Assembly: GCA_963920575.1 (NCBI GenBank)
Contig: OY986969.1
Coordinates: 6,210,001 to 6,274,000 of the forward strand
Length of the DNA: 64,000 nucleotides
Direction of reading: 5' to 3'
Origin: Narthecium ossifragum
Taxonomy: Eukaryota > Streptophyta > Magnoliopsida > Dioscoreales > Nartheciaceae
The notes beneath the pieces are model-generated. The model was not told the DNA's origin. It saw only the letters and a program-made list of their open reading frames with translations, and searched no databases. Made by a program: the position numbers and the translations under genes. How positions within the stretch are numbered: position 1 is the first letter of the stretch; the number at the start of each line of letters is the position of its first letter. Shown in pieces: positions 45,815 through 57,241 of the stretch.

Positions 45815-46052
45815 TTACAGAATGAAGCTGCATGACTTGCAACCTATGTCCCTTAGCTCATTCGGACTAACGACCAACCACAGGGAAGCTTATCAAGTGT
45901 GTCCATCAGCAGAGCTCATTGAGGACATGAATACCACAATGCCACCAGGCTTCATCAGACATAGAACTCCAATGGCCGGCTTTAATCTCAGCCAAGGGAG
46001 GACGATCAGCTCCGAGTTACAAATCATTGCCTGGGCAGCTGCCTCAAGATAG

Positions 46053-46539
46053 TGGCATGAGGTTCTTTGGGCTCCCTTAACTAGCTATGGTTAGGAGCTT
46101 AGGATAACCTGTGTCGGCTGCTCTTGCTGATGATAAAGCTTATTATCATCACTAACATTGGACAATCAGAATCAGCTTGTATTCTAATCATTGACTCCGT
46201 GTACTTTGCAGATTCCTATCTTGAGTTTGTTCATGGTTTTACAGAAGTTTGCATCATTTATTACAAAGCACACATGTTGATTTATCATAGTTTGTGGCAG
46301 ATACAAGTGCGAGAATCCTATTCTAAAGCTATGGCTTTGTTGTCCATCTCACCTGTATCTACTACCATGAGCAACACACCACTCCTCTTCTCCCCTCCAA
46401 ATCCAAACCCCATCCTTCTCCGGTCCTCTTTCCTCCCGCTAAACCCCATCACTTTCTCCGCCACCACCATCGCCGCCGCTGTCGTCACCAAGAAGAAGAG
46501 GAGTATCCCCGTCTCCTCTCTGTGAATTCTCCGATCAAG
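46053..46539. other. Spacer between WRKY and PORR genes
   Basis: The span includes the presumed WRKY 3' UTR and the PORR 5' region. An open frame with an ATG at 46331 (MALLSISPVSTT) ends at 46525 in another frame than PORR. It has a transit-peptide-like composition, so a frameshifted original N-terminus is possible, but this is not supported otherwise. No repeat or promoter motif stands out. Confidence 0.4.
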
Positions 46540-48936
46540 ATGGTCCGGTGTCCTGGCCTCGACCGCCGCGCTGCGAAGCATAGCCGCCTCTGGTTCGTCC
46601 GCAAGCTCCGTACCCTCCTCTCCAAGCCCCGCCACTTCCTCCCCCTCCGCGTCCTCTCCCGCTGCCGCCCCTACCTGTCCCTCCCCCCCTCCCGCTCCCT
46701 CCTCTCCATGTTCCTCCGCTACCCCGCCATCTTCCATCTCTTCCACTCCCCCACCGCCACCTGCTCCTTCTCCTCGTCCTCCTTGTGCGTCGGTCTCACC
46801 CCCGCCGCCGCCTCACTCGCGGTTGACGAGTCCCTCCTCCGATCCCGCATCGCCGCCTCACTTGCCAACAAGCTTCAGAGGCTCCTCATGCTCTCCTCCC
46901 ACCGCCGCCTGTTGCTCTCCAAGCTCGCCCACCTCGCCCCCGACCTGGGCTTCTCTCCCGACTTCCGCTCTCGGCTTTGCAACTCCCATCCTCACCTTTT
47001 CCGCACCGTGGACACCTCCTTCGGCCGCACCCTTGAGCTCGTCCACTGGGACCCAGCTCTCGCCGTCCCCCACCCGCCATTCCTGTTCGACGCCCGTCCT
47101 GAGAGTATTAAGGACCGCCCGATCATCGACCGGCCACTCAAGTTCAAGCAGCTGAAGCTGCGCAGGGGGCTCAACCTCAAGCGCTGCCATCGCGACTACC
47201 TCATCCAGCTCCAAGAACTACCTGAATTGTCGCCTTATTCCTTGGACGAAGCGGCGGTGGGGTCGTCCCTGGAGGCGATGGAGAAGAGGGCATGCGCGGT
47301 GGTGTGAGAGGTGCTGGCGATGACGTTGGAGAAGCGGACGCTAGTGGACCACCTGACGCACTTTTGCAAGGAGTTCGGGCTGCCCAACAGACTGCGGGCG
47401 ATGCTGGTTCGCCACCCGGAGGTGTTCTATGTCAGTGTAAGGGGGCAGAGGAACTCGGTATTCTTGGTGGAGGCCTATGATGATAAGGGGAAGTTGATGG
47501 TGGATGATGAGATGTTGCCGGCAAAGCAGAGGGTGATGATTTTGGTGATGGAGGGGAAACGAATGAGGAGGGAGAGGAGAGGAGATGTTAGCTATGTCGA
47601 TGAGAATGAGGAGGAAGACAATGATGATATGGAAGAAGTGATCGATGATGGTTTCGATGATTTGTTCGAAGCCGGAATCGGGGATGACTGGGAAGATTTT
47701 GATGCTGACAATGCCGCAGAGGAGGAACTGAGGGTGCGTTTGGCAAGCCCAGTATTAGATGAATCTGATGGATTAAGGGATGAGCGGATCCCGGATCCAC
47801 TTTATCCCTTTGTTTGGCGTGCAACGGTAGATAGAATCCATGTGGATCCGATCAACCTTGCATCCCACTTTTCTTGAATTGCGGCATCCGCTCAAATCGA
47901 GCGGACGCCGCTATCATCCCAAGCGGAATCCGCAATTGACGCGGACCCATGATTTCTCATCCCAAACGATCTAATGTGAATGTGTTGGTACTTTGGAAAG
48001 TGGTGTGGTGGTGTCGTGGTGATGAATAATCTTAGGCTGCACCTGCCCTTTTTGAATTGAATATATAGGATACCTCCTACCTCCTATTATATTCATAAGA
48101 GATGGATCATATTATATTCAAAGGATGGGACTTGAGAGTACCCAAAATTAGTGATGATTTCTTCTTCTGATATAGATTTTGAGAGTTTGAATAGATAATG
48201 CTTTATTTTAATAACCTATAGATAAATAGGTAAAACTAGCTACCTTATAATTCTTATTGATTTATTTGAAATCAAGCAGCCGATTGTAGATTTATAAATG
48301 ATGCCAAGTTATTGTAATTGTTATACATAAGAAAACTCCTATATATTATTGCTAAGTGCTAACTCTATTTAATCCGCAATTGAGGCGGCACAGTAATGAG
48401 AGGCTGTGGATTCATATGGCTGCTGGCAATTCAACCCAATATACTTATGTATTCATGATATTGTCAAGTTTTTATAGTTTGTAATAATTTTGTTGAGTTA
48501 CAAGAACTAAGGATCAACGCACGAGACATGTATAAGTTGAAAATTATTTATCTCTCGTGAGTATTGTCATTATTATAAAAGAAAACAAGTCTTAGTTTGA
48601 ATAAAATCTAAATCTTTATTACTAACATGTTATCAAAATTCACTCGATTCCAATTCAGAGATTTATGAACTAAACATTAGGATCCACAGAATCAGCAGAT
48701 TCAGCTCAGTCATACCAGACAAATCAAACGCCAGAATTAACAGATTCAGTTCATTCCATATAGATCAGCTAAACAACTGAACCAAAATCCACAGAATCAT
48801 CAGATTCAGCTCATTCGTCAGATTCCGGGTTGCCAAACGCACCCTGAGAGAACAAGGAGATATTGAGGAGTTTTGGATTAAGAAGGCCATTGGTGAGAGA
48901 GTTGGTGGAACTCATGGTGGTATGGAAGCTTGGTGA
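46540..48936 (+). pseudogene. PORR-domain organelle RNA-binding protein gene, one stop and one MITE
   Basis: PORR proteins are imported into mitochondria or plastids and promote splicing of group II introns. The start is taken at ATG 46540, and the N-terminus is Arg-rich (GLDRRAAKHSRLWFVRKLR), fitting an organelle signal. The PORR domain shows VLSRCRPYLSLPP, MFLRYPAIFHLF, LANKLQRLLMLS, DTSFGRTLELVHWDPALA and, after the stop, KRTLVDHLTHFCKEFGLPN and LVRHPEVFYVSVRGQRNSVFLVEAYD. An acidic tail follows (47590-47730). A TGA at 47305-47307 sits where Arg (CGA) is expected. A 1.1 kb MITE splits the last codons (47732-48844), and the tail resumes at 48848 and stops at 48934-48936. Apart from this the gene is complete and intronless, typical for the family. 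Confidence 0.88.
47732..48844. mobile_element. PIF/Harbinger-like non-autonomous element in PORR gene
   Basis: A 1113 bp insert with inverted ends GGGTGCGTTTGGCAA and GGGTGCGTTTGGCAA (complement of the right end) and a 3 bp TSD, TGA (47729-47731 and 48845-48847). It shares GGGTGCGTTTGGC with the MITE at 45619. Subterminal repeats of AGATTCAGCTCATT type occur on the right side. The interior is AT-rich and non-coding. It replaces the last 29 codons of the PORR frame with its own sequence, ending in a stop at 47875. Confidence 0.85.
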
Positions 48937-50275
48937 GTTGGAGACCTGCCACTCAAGTGTTTTTGGCTAATTCCATTGCTTAATGCATTAGCAGCAAAAG
49001 CAAGGACTTTAGTGGAGAATGGAGATCTCAAGAGACAAAAGAACTTTTTTTTCAAGAGATTGGAAAGGTTGCTGTGGTTATATGATGCCAGCAAATATAT
49101 AGGGATGCAAGACAATACCTGATGTTTCAGCAAAGCTAAATGACTGTCATGGTTCAGTCCTTGTTCTCTTCTTGCATACCTCTCTCTCCAAGGTCTTTGA
49201 AGGTTAACAAAGTATCGTCTAATACCCAAGCTGAAGATTGTTCAGGAGAACCCATGGCTGCTTCGGCACGAGATCAGGCTCCGAGGTATTAATTGACACT
49301 TTTTAGACTAACTAGCAACCGTGTTTTATGACATTTAGAACTGATCTGATAACTAAATTCGTGATTTGATCTATATAAGATGAATTGATTCTCTGGCTAG
49401 TAGATTTTCACCACATGCTAGTGATTCATATACCAGTGTAACTAATCTGACCATTCTCTCTTTATGATTTTGATGCCTGTAAACTGGCTAATTCTGCAAG
49501 CATGGTCATTCCAAATGAACAATATGTCTTATGGGCTTGTCCATTCACACGATCTGTTAAGTATCACTTAGGTGGTAGACATTTTGAAATTCTAGAGAAT
49601 TGGTTGAGAAGCTCATTACTGGATAGGAGTTTAGCAGCTTTAGGAGCAAAGAATGACTGTGCCTGAATGAGCATTCCAGAATCTCACTAGAAGATTGGTA
49701 TAGAGAAATCATTTTCAAAAGAAATGTAAACTAGAATAATCTCTGCTCCGAACTTGGCCATTGTACTTCCTTCCCAGGAATGATTCATGAATGGAAAAGA
49801 ATTTAGCAGATTCTAGAGCAGAGGATGATTGTGCCTGGATAAATGTTTCTTGGATTCATCGCACCGTGATGAGCAAACTATGAGCTTTTGGATAACCAAA
49901 AAGGGAGTCCAAGTCTCATTCTCAGGATTTTCTCAGTGATGAAACTTCTTGAGTGATTTTCTAAAGTGGAATATCTCTCGGATTTTTACCAGGGATTGTT
50001 GAAATACAAATAGGAAGGAAGATAAGATTGATCCAGAAAACTGTTAGATCGATCTAGAAAAAATCTTGTCAAAAATATTTCCGTAAATACGATTCATTCT
50101 GTTCCATACTTTTGGTTGCACCTCTTTGTCTCCATTTTAAAGAAACTTCGTTTTAAGGTGTGGTTCATTCAGAGTCTTCTCAGTCTGTATTATATACATA
50201 ACATGCCTCAGTCATGGCTCCCTTATGTGCTAAGTTATCTTCTTCACCGTCTTCATCTAAGTCATTTTTCACTAT
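48937..50275. other. Intergenic, nothing recognisable
   Basis: About 1.3 kb of AT-rich sequence downstream of the PORR stop. Short frames on both strands look accidental. No repeat with clear borders was found. Confidence 0.6.
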
Positions 50276-50744
50276 GTCACGCCCCGATCCAGAAAATCCA
50301 TCCGGATTGACGGTGTATCCGGATTGACGGTGTGAGTGTACCCTATAAATTCTCAGTTTAAACCATGTACATAGTTTTACGATTTTCACAATAAATTTAA
50401 ACAATTTATACCTAGGGTCAATCAATAACTCTAACAGTTCTACTATCACAATATTTCTAATCAGTTACAAGCTAAAATCTATATTCAGGTATAATACAAT
50501 TTCACTATGACAACATCAATTGTACAATCTGGCATTTAGTTTCAAATACACATATTATACATATAACAAAGTCCTGGGAAATTATATATTTAATATAATT
50601 GCAAAAGTAAACCCTAGGGTCCTCAAGGACCTCCTGACGTCGAAGCGCCACCAAACGCCTACCCAGTTGGAACTACAGACGAAAAATTGACGCCTGCACC
50701 TGCAAAACCCAACCCTGAAAATCCATCCGGGCCGTGGTGTGACA
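50276..50744 (-). mobile_element. LTR remnant
   Basis: The left end TGTCACGCCCCGATCC is the complement of a chromovirus LTR end. Near the right side the block GACGCCTGCACCTGCAAAAC matches the other LTRs. It is much shorter than a whole LTR. The right end, GGTGTGACA, is a second LTR-end-like sequence in opposite orientation. Flanks share an imperfect stretch, CTTCATYTAAGTCAT, on both sides. It is probably a rearranged fragment inserted in the 3' region of the hAT-derived gene. Confidence 0.6.
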
Positions 50745-50912
50745 CACCATCTTCATTTAAGTCATCTTATTCACTATCTTCACAATCTGATAACTCATCC
50801 ATGGTGGACTCATCCATGATATCTTCTACATCTATTTTATCTAAAAAAATGGGTCTTGAATCTGCTTCTTTACTTTTTCTTGGTGTCGTCTCCATCAAGT
50901 AGCTGTGCACTC

Positions 50913-52933
50913 TCAGACGAAGTAGTTCTTCTGATTCCTCACGGTCAAGATTCTCCCTCTTTGCCTTCGCATATGTAGCTGTATTAATGTTCTCAATTCT
51001 GCGGATGGTTGGTAGCAAGAATGTTGACTGAGAATTTTGATTGCAACGCTTTGTAGGGTGAGAACGACACCACCCCACCTTTCCCACCATATTCCTGTTA
51101 TCAGATTTATGTGTATCACAAATTCGAATCCCAAATTGTCCAAAACTTTAAGCTGAATATTATAGGTCATTTAACAAACAACACAAAAAGAATCTCTAGT
51201 GTGGTGGTGTTGCGGTTAAGGTTTATAAACCTCTTAAATGAGATAGTGAGAATTTGTGATTTTATGGGTATTTACTCACCCTAAGTTAAGGTAAAAGACT
51301 CAATTTTGAAAAGGAAAAACAAACAAACAATACAAAGAGATATGAAAGAAGCCAGGGACTTACTTGGATGAAGACTATGACGAGACTCAATAGCCATTTC
51401 TCCAAATAACTTTTTATCCAGCTCACGGTAATCTCTGAGTTCTTTTACAAGTTTGTTCTGCTCAGTAGTAGGCACCATCTGTTGAAGATCGCGATCGAAG
51501 ATTTCTGTTTCCTTCTCATCAAACTTTACTTCTTGATCGTAGAAGAGGTGGGGGTTCAAATAAGCCCCTATTTTGTATAGGCTGTAATCTAATTCTTTTG
51601 TGATATCTTTAACTGCATCTGCTAAGCCAGCTTCTGCCAGGCTGTCCATATTGCTTCTACATGCAGTTATTGCTTTTTTGGCTTCCAAACAGGCATGGTA
51701 TATGGAACCCACATTTGATGTATAATCTTTAATTATCATGAATATCTTGACCAAATATTGGCTTGCTATCATGTAGTTCTTCCCTTGCTCCCAAAACTCA
51801 GTTTCTTCGACCATTTTCTTCACTTCCGCAACATTGTGATCCTCAACACTCATTTCGTCTGAAGCAAAGATGCGTCGAAGAGCTTCCTCTTCCTTCAAAG
51901 CTAGTTTCAACGCCACAAATGGTAGGTGGTCGTATCTCGGTCTATTACAATGTTGTTGAAGCTTATGGTCATTAGTTGAGTTGCTTTTCATAAGGCTGAG
52001 AATCAGAATCTTTCTAGCAGTCTTATATATCTCAATGGGAAACATGAATGATATTCTAAACCGGATATATTCATAAAATAACTTGTAATATGTCCTATTG
52101 AACACCGTGGTGGGAAGTTCATTATATACGTCATTATATGTATTAAAAATTGGGTTGTACAGAATCCTATTATGAGTCTGGACAATGATTCGAGGAAATA
52201 CATCTTTGATAGGAGGAAATACATCTTTGATAGGATTCAGAAGAATCTGAGATGTGCTTTTGCTGGTAGAAGAACATCTTGAGTTCAGCAAGATGGTATG
52301 CATCAGAGACACTGCCATCACCGTAACAAATTCCAGTCGTTTATATTTCCACTTATCTACTTTCAATGTGCAACCATATATCTCGCAAGACTGCTTAAAA
52401 GATTCCACATGTGAAGCGGCTTCATAGTTCAATTCCGAAATCAACTTCTTCATCTCCAAATCACTGTCCAATGGCTCGTACCCAGGACCATTCTTTGCAG
52501 CTATCTCACAGGCTTCAAAAAAACATGGAGACTTCAGCGTCTCCAGTGGTATTCCATTACGAAGAGCCCATCTAGCAAAAGCTTTATTGACTTCCATATT
52601 CTTTGTCACTTGTTCCATATAATCAGTGGGTTCTATCCTCATATTGTGGGTCGATGAGCAATTCACAGGGTTGCAAGGACCAATCATTAGCTTTTGTCTC
52701 TTATTATTTTTCTCCTCTTCCAACGGTCGAACACCCTTTAAAGCAATTTCTTCAACTGTGGTTGGAACCTCTGTACATGGCTCAACATCTCTGCCAGGGA
52801 GCTTAGAAAAATGGTACCTCATCCGAGTAATCCCACCAGTAAATTCTCTGTGACAAAAGTTGCACTTGACCTTTTGCTTTCGATCATCCATAACTGTAAT
52901 GTGTTCCCACAATACATCCTTTTTCTTCGGCAT
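50913..52933 (-). CDS. BED zinc-finger, hAT-derived protein gene (two exons)
   Basis: The start ATG at 52933 (MPKKKDVLWEHITVMDD) opens a BED zinc finger with CNFCHREFTGGITRMRYHF (C2H-type ligands, residues about 20-50). The middle aligns only loosely with hAT transposases: LEVNKAFARWALRNGIPLE-like and YLNPHLFYDQEVKFDE segments are recognisable, but the RNase H-like core with its acidic catalytic residues is not. A direct repeat encodes IKDVFPPIKDVFPR (about 52190-52231). A good donor (GTAAGT at 51363) and an acceptor at 51095 join HP to RIWWERWGG…LQSVAIKILSQ, the start of the hATC dimer domain. The spliced frame is 583 codons and ends at 50913. The open frame without transposon ends suggests a domesticated or decaying gene. 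Probably nuclear and DNA-binding (inference). Confidence 0.65.
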
Positions 52934-52999
52934 AGTTGCTTTAAACACAATAGAATCCACGGAAATAGTGATCAATCAGCACAAAAGAAGCAACTATTA

Positions 53000-55316
53000 T
53001 GAGACCATTCATCAACATCAACTAAAATCCTACTCCAATCCAATTATCGAGGAGATAATTAATATACACACGAAATTTGCAATCGCATATTAACAGAAAA
53101 CCAAAGAACTTATAGTTGGAATTCGCAAGATTTATATTCAAAAAAACCACTTAAGCCGCATCAAAACCCACCATAATTAATATTCGGCAATCGTTCCCAA
53201 AAGTTAAGTTGGACAAGAAAATTAAGCCTAATCTAGATTAATCTGACATATAGCTGGCAGCTAGGCCTCTCAAGCAGCTAAAATCCAGTAACATCAGACT
53301 ATTAAATACCATCAAAAGAAAACTAACCAGGGAACATGGATCGATTCACGTAGAGCTGAACTTTATACAAACTTGAGAGGGATCAAAGATCTTACCTTTC
53401 TTTCTGTTGCCACACACTTGATAGCCTTAATTTATAGGATTCGTTCCTGTGATCACACAACCTGCAGGAGATAAAAAAGAAGAGAGTTTGGGTGGGTTGA
53501 ACCAGAGCTCTCAGCTCAGAAAGCTGATCTATCTCAGAGAAAGATCGCCAATAATTTGTGCTAACTGCCAAAGTCAATGGGACATGGGAACAATAAAAGG
53601 GCTTATCTTAAGTCTTGAAGAGACGACTCAGATTAGTAGTATTAAAATGACTTATCAAAGAACACGCTGCCAAACTATTCGCGGAGGCCAGTTCTATCCG
53701 CACCATAAAAAGGACTAGTCACACATATTTTCATACCGGCTAATTTTAAATGCACCATTGAAAATTATAAGTGCATCACATTTTCGTAAGTGCATTTAGA
53801 CATTAGGAAAATGTGGTGCACAATGGTATATAAATACCAAAACATAACCAAAACAATTGGAATAAAAATATTGATGAAAAACAACAGAAACGGTATCAAA
53901 CTACCGAATACAAACCGATCCATAAAATGATATATAAGCATCGAAACATAATCATAAACATCGGTTCACAAATACCGATTAACTATAAAAGTAACCGGCA
54001 TTACACTACCGGCATTCGAATACCGTCGGTATAAAACTTCCGATGCATATAAAATTGGATCGGAAGTAAACGCCCGAACTTTAATCAAAGAAATCGGGAT
54101 TAAACTACCACGTCATAGGAAAAACAGAGAACTGCTTCGCGCTCCACTCGCTAGAGAACAACTTCGTGCTCCCCTCGCCACCATGTTTGGCTATGTTTGG
54201 CTATGTCTGATTATTTTTGTGAACTATGAACTGGCCAATAAGGATAGATCCTTCACGCTCTGTTCATCGTTATCTTCATGGTGACATCATTTCCATCTAT
54301 TTTGCATCAGGGTATAAAGAATGTTTTGTGTCGACTATCATTAGCTAAGCTGAATGTTATATTTTACTACCGGTGGTTAAGCATATGAGTGGCTTTTATT
54401 TCTTGTGATGTCATGGAGATTATTTTAACCAGATAAGTACGTAGTTGCTGAATCATTCCCCTCATTAGTTTAAGGGCAACTAGATACCTAATGGTTGTCA
54501 TAATCATGCCATGAAATTAGTAAACTATAGTAAAAGTTGTAGTGTCGTATTAGTTGTGAATACTCACACAAGCATATTATTATCATGTTATTTGTGAATA
54601 CTAATAACATATTATTATAATCATGATGTGGAATTATCTGCTTAAGAAACATATTATCATAATCATTTCTATTCAGCATTTGTAGTCAGCATCTAATGGA
54701 GTTCGCCGAGCTGTTGTTGCCGGTTGCCAACCTAGAGCCGTCCGGTGAAGAGAAGCAGTGTGACGTTAATGGTAGTTTGGGTAGGATTTGTAGTGTGGCC
54801 AGTCAATTAGCGTGGATTTTTTGCGGTGTAAATAGACGTCACCCTTCAAGAATTGTTCTCCCATCTATCTTGGAAGGGTGCGGCTATCCGCACCACCGTT
54901 TCGACTCAACACACCACATCAATTTTCATACCCAAAACACCCATTGATGAAATGTCCAAAATAACCTTCTAAAACACAATACACCACAAAACCTAATCTA
55001 CCATAAGAATTATTTCTCAATACACCACAACACCACATCTTCTCCTACCTCTAACCATCATCTTCTCCTACCTCTTACTACCGAATTTTCACCTCCAATC
55101 CCTAACCATCTCCTCCCTCCAAGCCCTAGGTCTTCAAGTTACTCACTCCCCCTCCATCCTAGATAGTTCTTCCCTACCCTCATCATATTCTATCTTCTTT
55201 CTTATCCTCCCAACACATTCACATTATACTCCAAACCATCTCCTCCAACCTTAGGTTTTCAACTCACACAAGCCCTCCCCATTATACATTGTCAATTCAA
55301 AGTGTGTTAGGTCGAA
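53000..55316. other. Intergenic sequence with CCGG/CCGAT repeat motifs
   Basis: This span holds the presumed 5' UTR intron of the hAT-derived gene (to 53395) and then AT-rich sequence. Between about 53880 and 54070 several variants of ATACCGAT/TACCGGCAT occur, similar to the tandem repeat at 55440-55620. A frame at 54696-54947 has no recognisable features. 55000-55310 is C/T-rich leader-like sequence before the MULE start. Confidence 0.5.
53396..53445 (-). promoter_or_regulatory. Possible promoter and 5' UTR exon of the hAT-derived gene
   Basis: On the minus strand a TATA-like CCTATAAATTAAGG (about 53440-53427) lies about 30 bp upstream of a short segment ending AGAAAG followed by GTAAGAT at 53395, a strong splice donor. 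An acceptor near 52940 would join it to the exon with the ATG. This is inferred from motifs only. Confidence 0.4.
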
Positions 55317-55454
55317 ATGGATGGAGAAGACGAATGCTGGAGCGAAGGAGACGAGAAAAGGCCCTCAAAAAATGTACATTTCCTCTTCTCTTGTTTTTTT
55401 TTGTCCTTCCCGGATCACGTTTTGATCGGTAGTATCAGACCGAGAGAAAACGTC

Positions 55455-55620
55455 AACGTATCGGTATGTAGAAACCGATACTTTGGCTTTATGTACCGGT
55501 AACATAGTACCGATTAGTATGCTATGTATACCGGTATGTATCCACCGAAACTATAGCTTTATATACCGGTAAAATGGTACCGAATAATACGTTAGTATAC
55601 CGGTACCATGGTACCGATGT
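55455..55620. repeat. Tandem repeat in MULE intron 1, about 70 bp unit
   Basis: Two diverged copies of a unit built from ACCGGTATGTA…ACCGA…CTATAGCTTTAT…ACCGGTAA…GGTACCGA lie head to tail (about 55459-55528 and 55529-55598), followed by a partial third with ACCGGTACCATGGTACCG, itself a palindrome. Confidence 0.65.
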
Positions 55621-57241
55621 GAACACAGTATTGGCTACCTGGCTTACTAACTCTTTGCTTACATTCAGGACTATGTTTCTACTGATGCGAGCGGTGTAGG
55701 AGCTATAATTAGTCACGACTACACCCTGGAATTCACGACCAGTACGGTATGTTGATTAATCGCTATATCTTGCCGGACGACAACTAGGTCTAAAGTTTAT
55801 TAACATAATTCTTATTGTTTGATTAACATAATTCTTATTGTTTGATTATAGATATTTCAAAGTCGACAAGCACTTGTCCAATGGGTACAGACAGTTGGAA
55901 GGCAGAATGGGCTGGTGATTGTGACAAAGAATTCAGAGGTCGGGGGGTGTGGTAGAAAGCCGAGTATTACCTTGGTATGTGAGCGTAGTGGAGAGTATCG
56001 GAAAACTGTGAAGAAAGATGATAGCGGGAAGAAAAAAATTGCCAATCGAAGGAAAAAAATCCGTCGACTCCGGGACGAAGAAGTGTGGATGTCCTTTCAA
56101 GCTTCAGGGTGTGAAGCTTGTATCTGATGATGATTGGATGCTCAGAGTTATTTGCGGAGTCCACAATCACCCCCATGCGGATCACCTCGAGGGTCACTCG
56201 TTCGCCGGAAGATTATCTGCTGAACAAAATGATATGGTGGTTACGATGTCAGCAAACCTAGTGAAGCCACGGCAAATCCTGAACACTATAAAGCAACAAG
56301 ATCCTGAAAACGTATCCACCATGAAGACTATCTACAATGTACGCCAAAGGAATAGGGTGATTGAAAAGGCTAGGAGATCAGAGATGCAGCAACTATTGAA
56401 GCATCTAAATGAGTTTGGATACGTTGAGTATCATACGGTTCGAGAAGACACAGACGCTGTGAGGAACGTATTCTGGGCACACCCTGTGTCTATTGATTTA
56501 GTCTGTGCATTTCCCGAGGTGTTGATTATAGATTGCACCTACAAGACCAATAGATACCGACTTCCACTGCTAGAGATTGTTGGTGTCACGTCGACGAGTA
56601 TGACATTCGCCGCAGCTTTTGCCTACATGGAGTGTGAGAAGGAGGACATGTACAAATGGGCTTTGAAAATATTAAGGACATTGTTGGAAGGATGCCCAAT
56701 GCCACGCGTTGTGGTGACAGACCGAGAACTGGCTTTGATGAACGCTATCAGCTCGGTCTTTTCGGAGTCCAAAAGCATGCTATGTAGATGGCATATCCAA
56801 AAGAACATAGAGCTCAGCTGCAAACACATTTTTGAAACTGCAGATAAAGCCGACTTGTTCATGACAATGTGAAAATTGGTTGTAACTGCATCTACCGAGG
56901 AGTACAAGAAACACTTGGAGACACTAGAGACATCTTTTTGCGGTTACCCAGCAGCTTCTAAATATGTTCGGGAATCGTGGCTGGATGGCTTCAAAGAACT
57001 GTTCGTCAGTGCTTGGACTGACGAATATATGCATTTTAGCAATCACACTACAAACAGGGTAGAGAGTGCACATGCCAAGTTAAAGAGGCATATTGGGGCA
57101 TCCAGCTGCAGTTTTGACACATCGTGGGCTACTATTCACTCCCTGCTTGAGCTGCAACACTGTGATATCAAAGCCTCATTCGAGAAGAGCAAATACATTG
57201 TGCATCACAGTTTCAAGCCAGCCATCTTCAAAGAGCTGCGA

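Larger units (their letters stand above)
38517..46052 (+). pseudogene. Group I WRKY transcription factor gene, disrupted
   Basis: The gene encoded a nuclear factor with two WRKY domains that bind W-box DNA. Proposed exons: 38517-38795 (motif PYLTIPLGLSPAALLDSP), 40430-40600 (IQPSPTTGTL), 41006-42141 (first domain, [11 protein letters not shown]), 42264-42422 (second domain, [16 protein letters not shown]) and 43422-46052 ([19 protein letters not shown], then YEGKHNHEV). The intron inside the second domain after NPNPR is the position conserved in the family. Breaks: TAA at 41477 in place of a Tyr codon in the first zinc finger; a 253 bp MITE at 41512; a 1.85 kb hAT element at 43495 between SHDLK and SVITTYEGKHNH; and a MITE at 45619 that brings in a TAG. 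The first donor (38795/38796) is weak and chosen by phase. As it stands the full-length protein cannot be made. Confidence 0.88.

Noticed and set aside
46818..47214. Alternative frames inside the PORR region on both strands
   Set aside because: GC-rich shadows of the PORR frame, which alone shows family motifs.
48912..49229. Minus-strand 105-codon frame downstream of PORR
   Set aside because: No recognisable domain, and it overlaps the PORR tail on the other strand. Probably chance.
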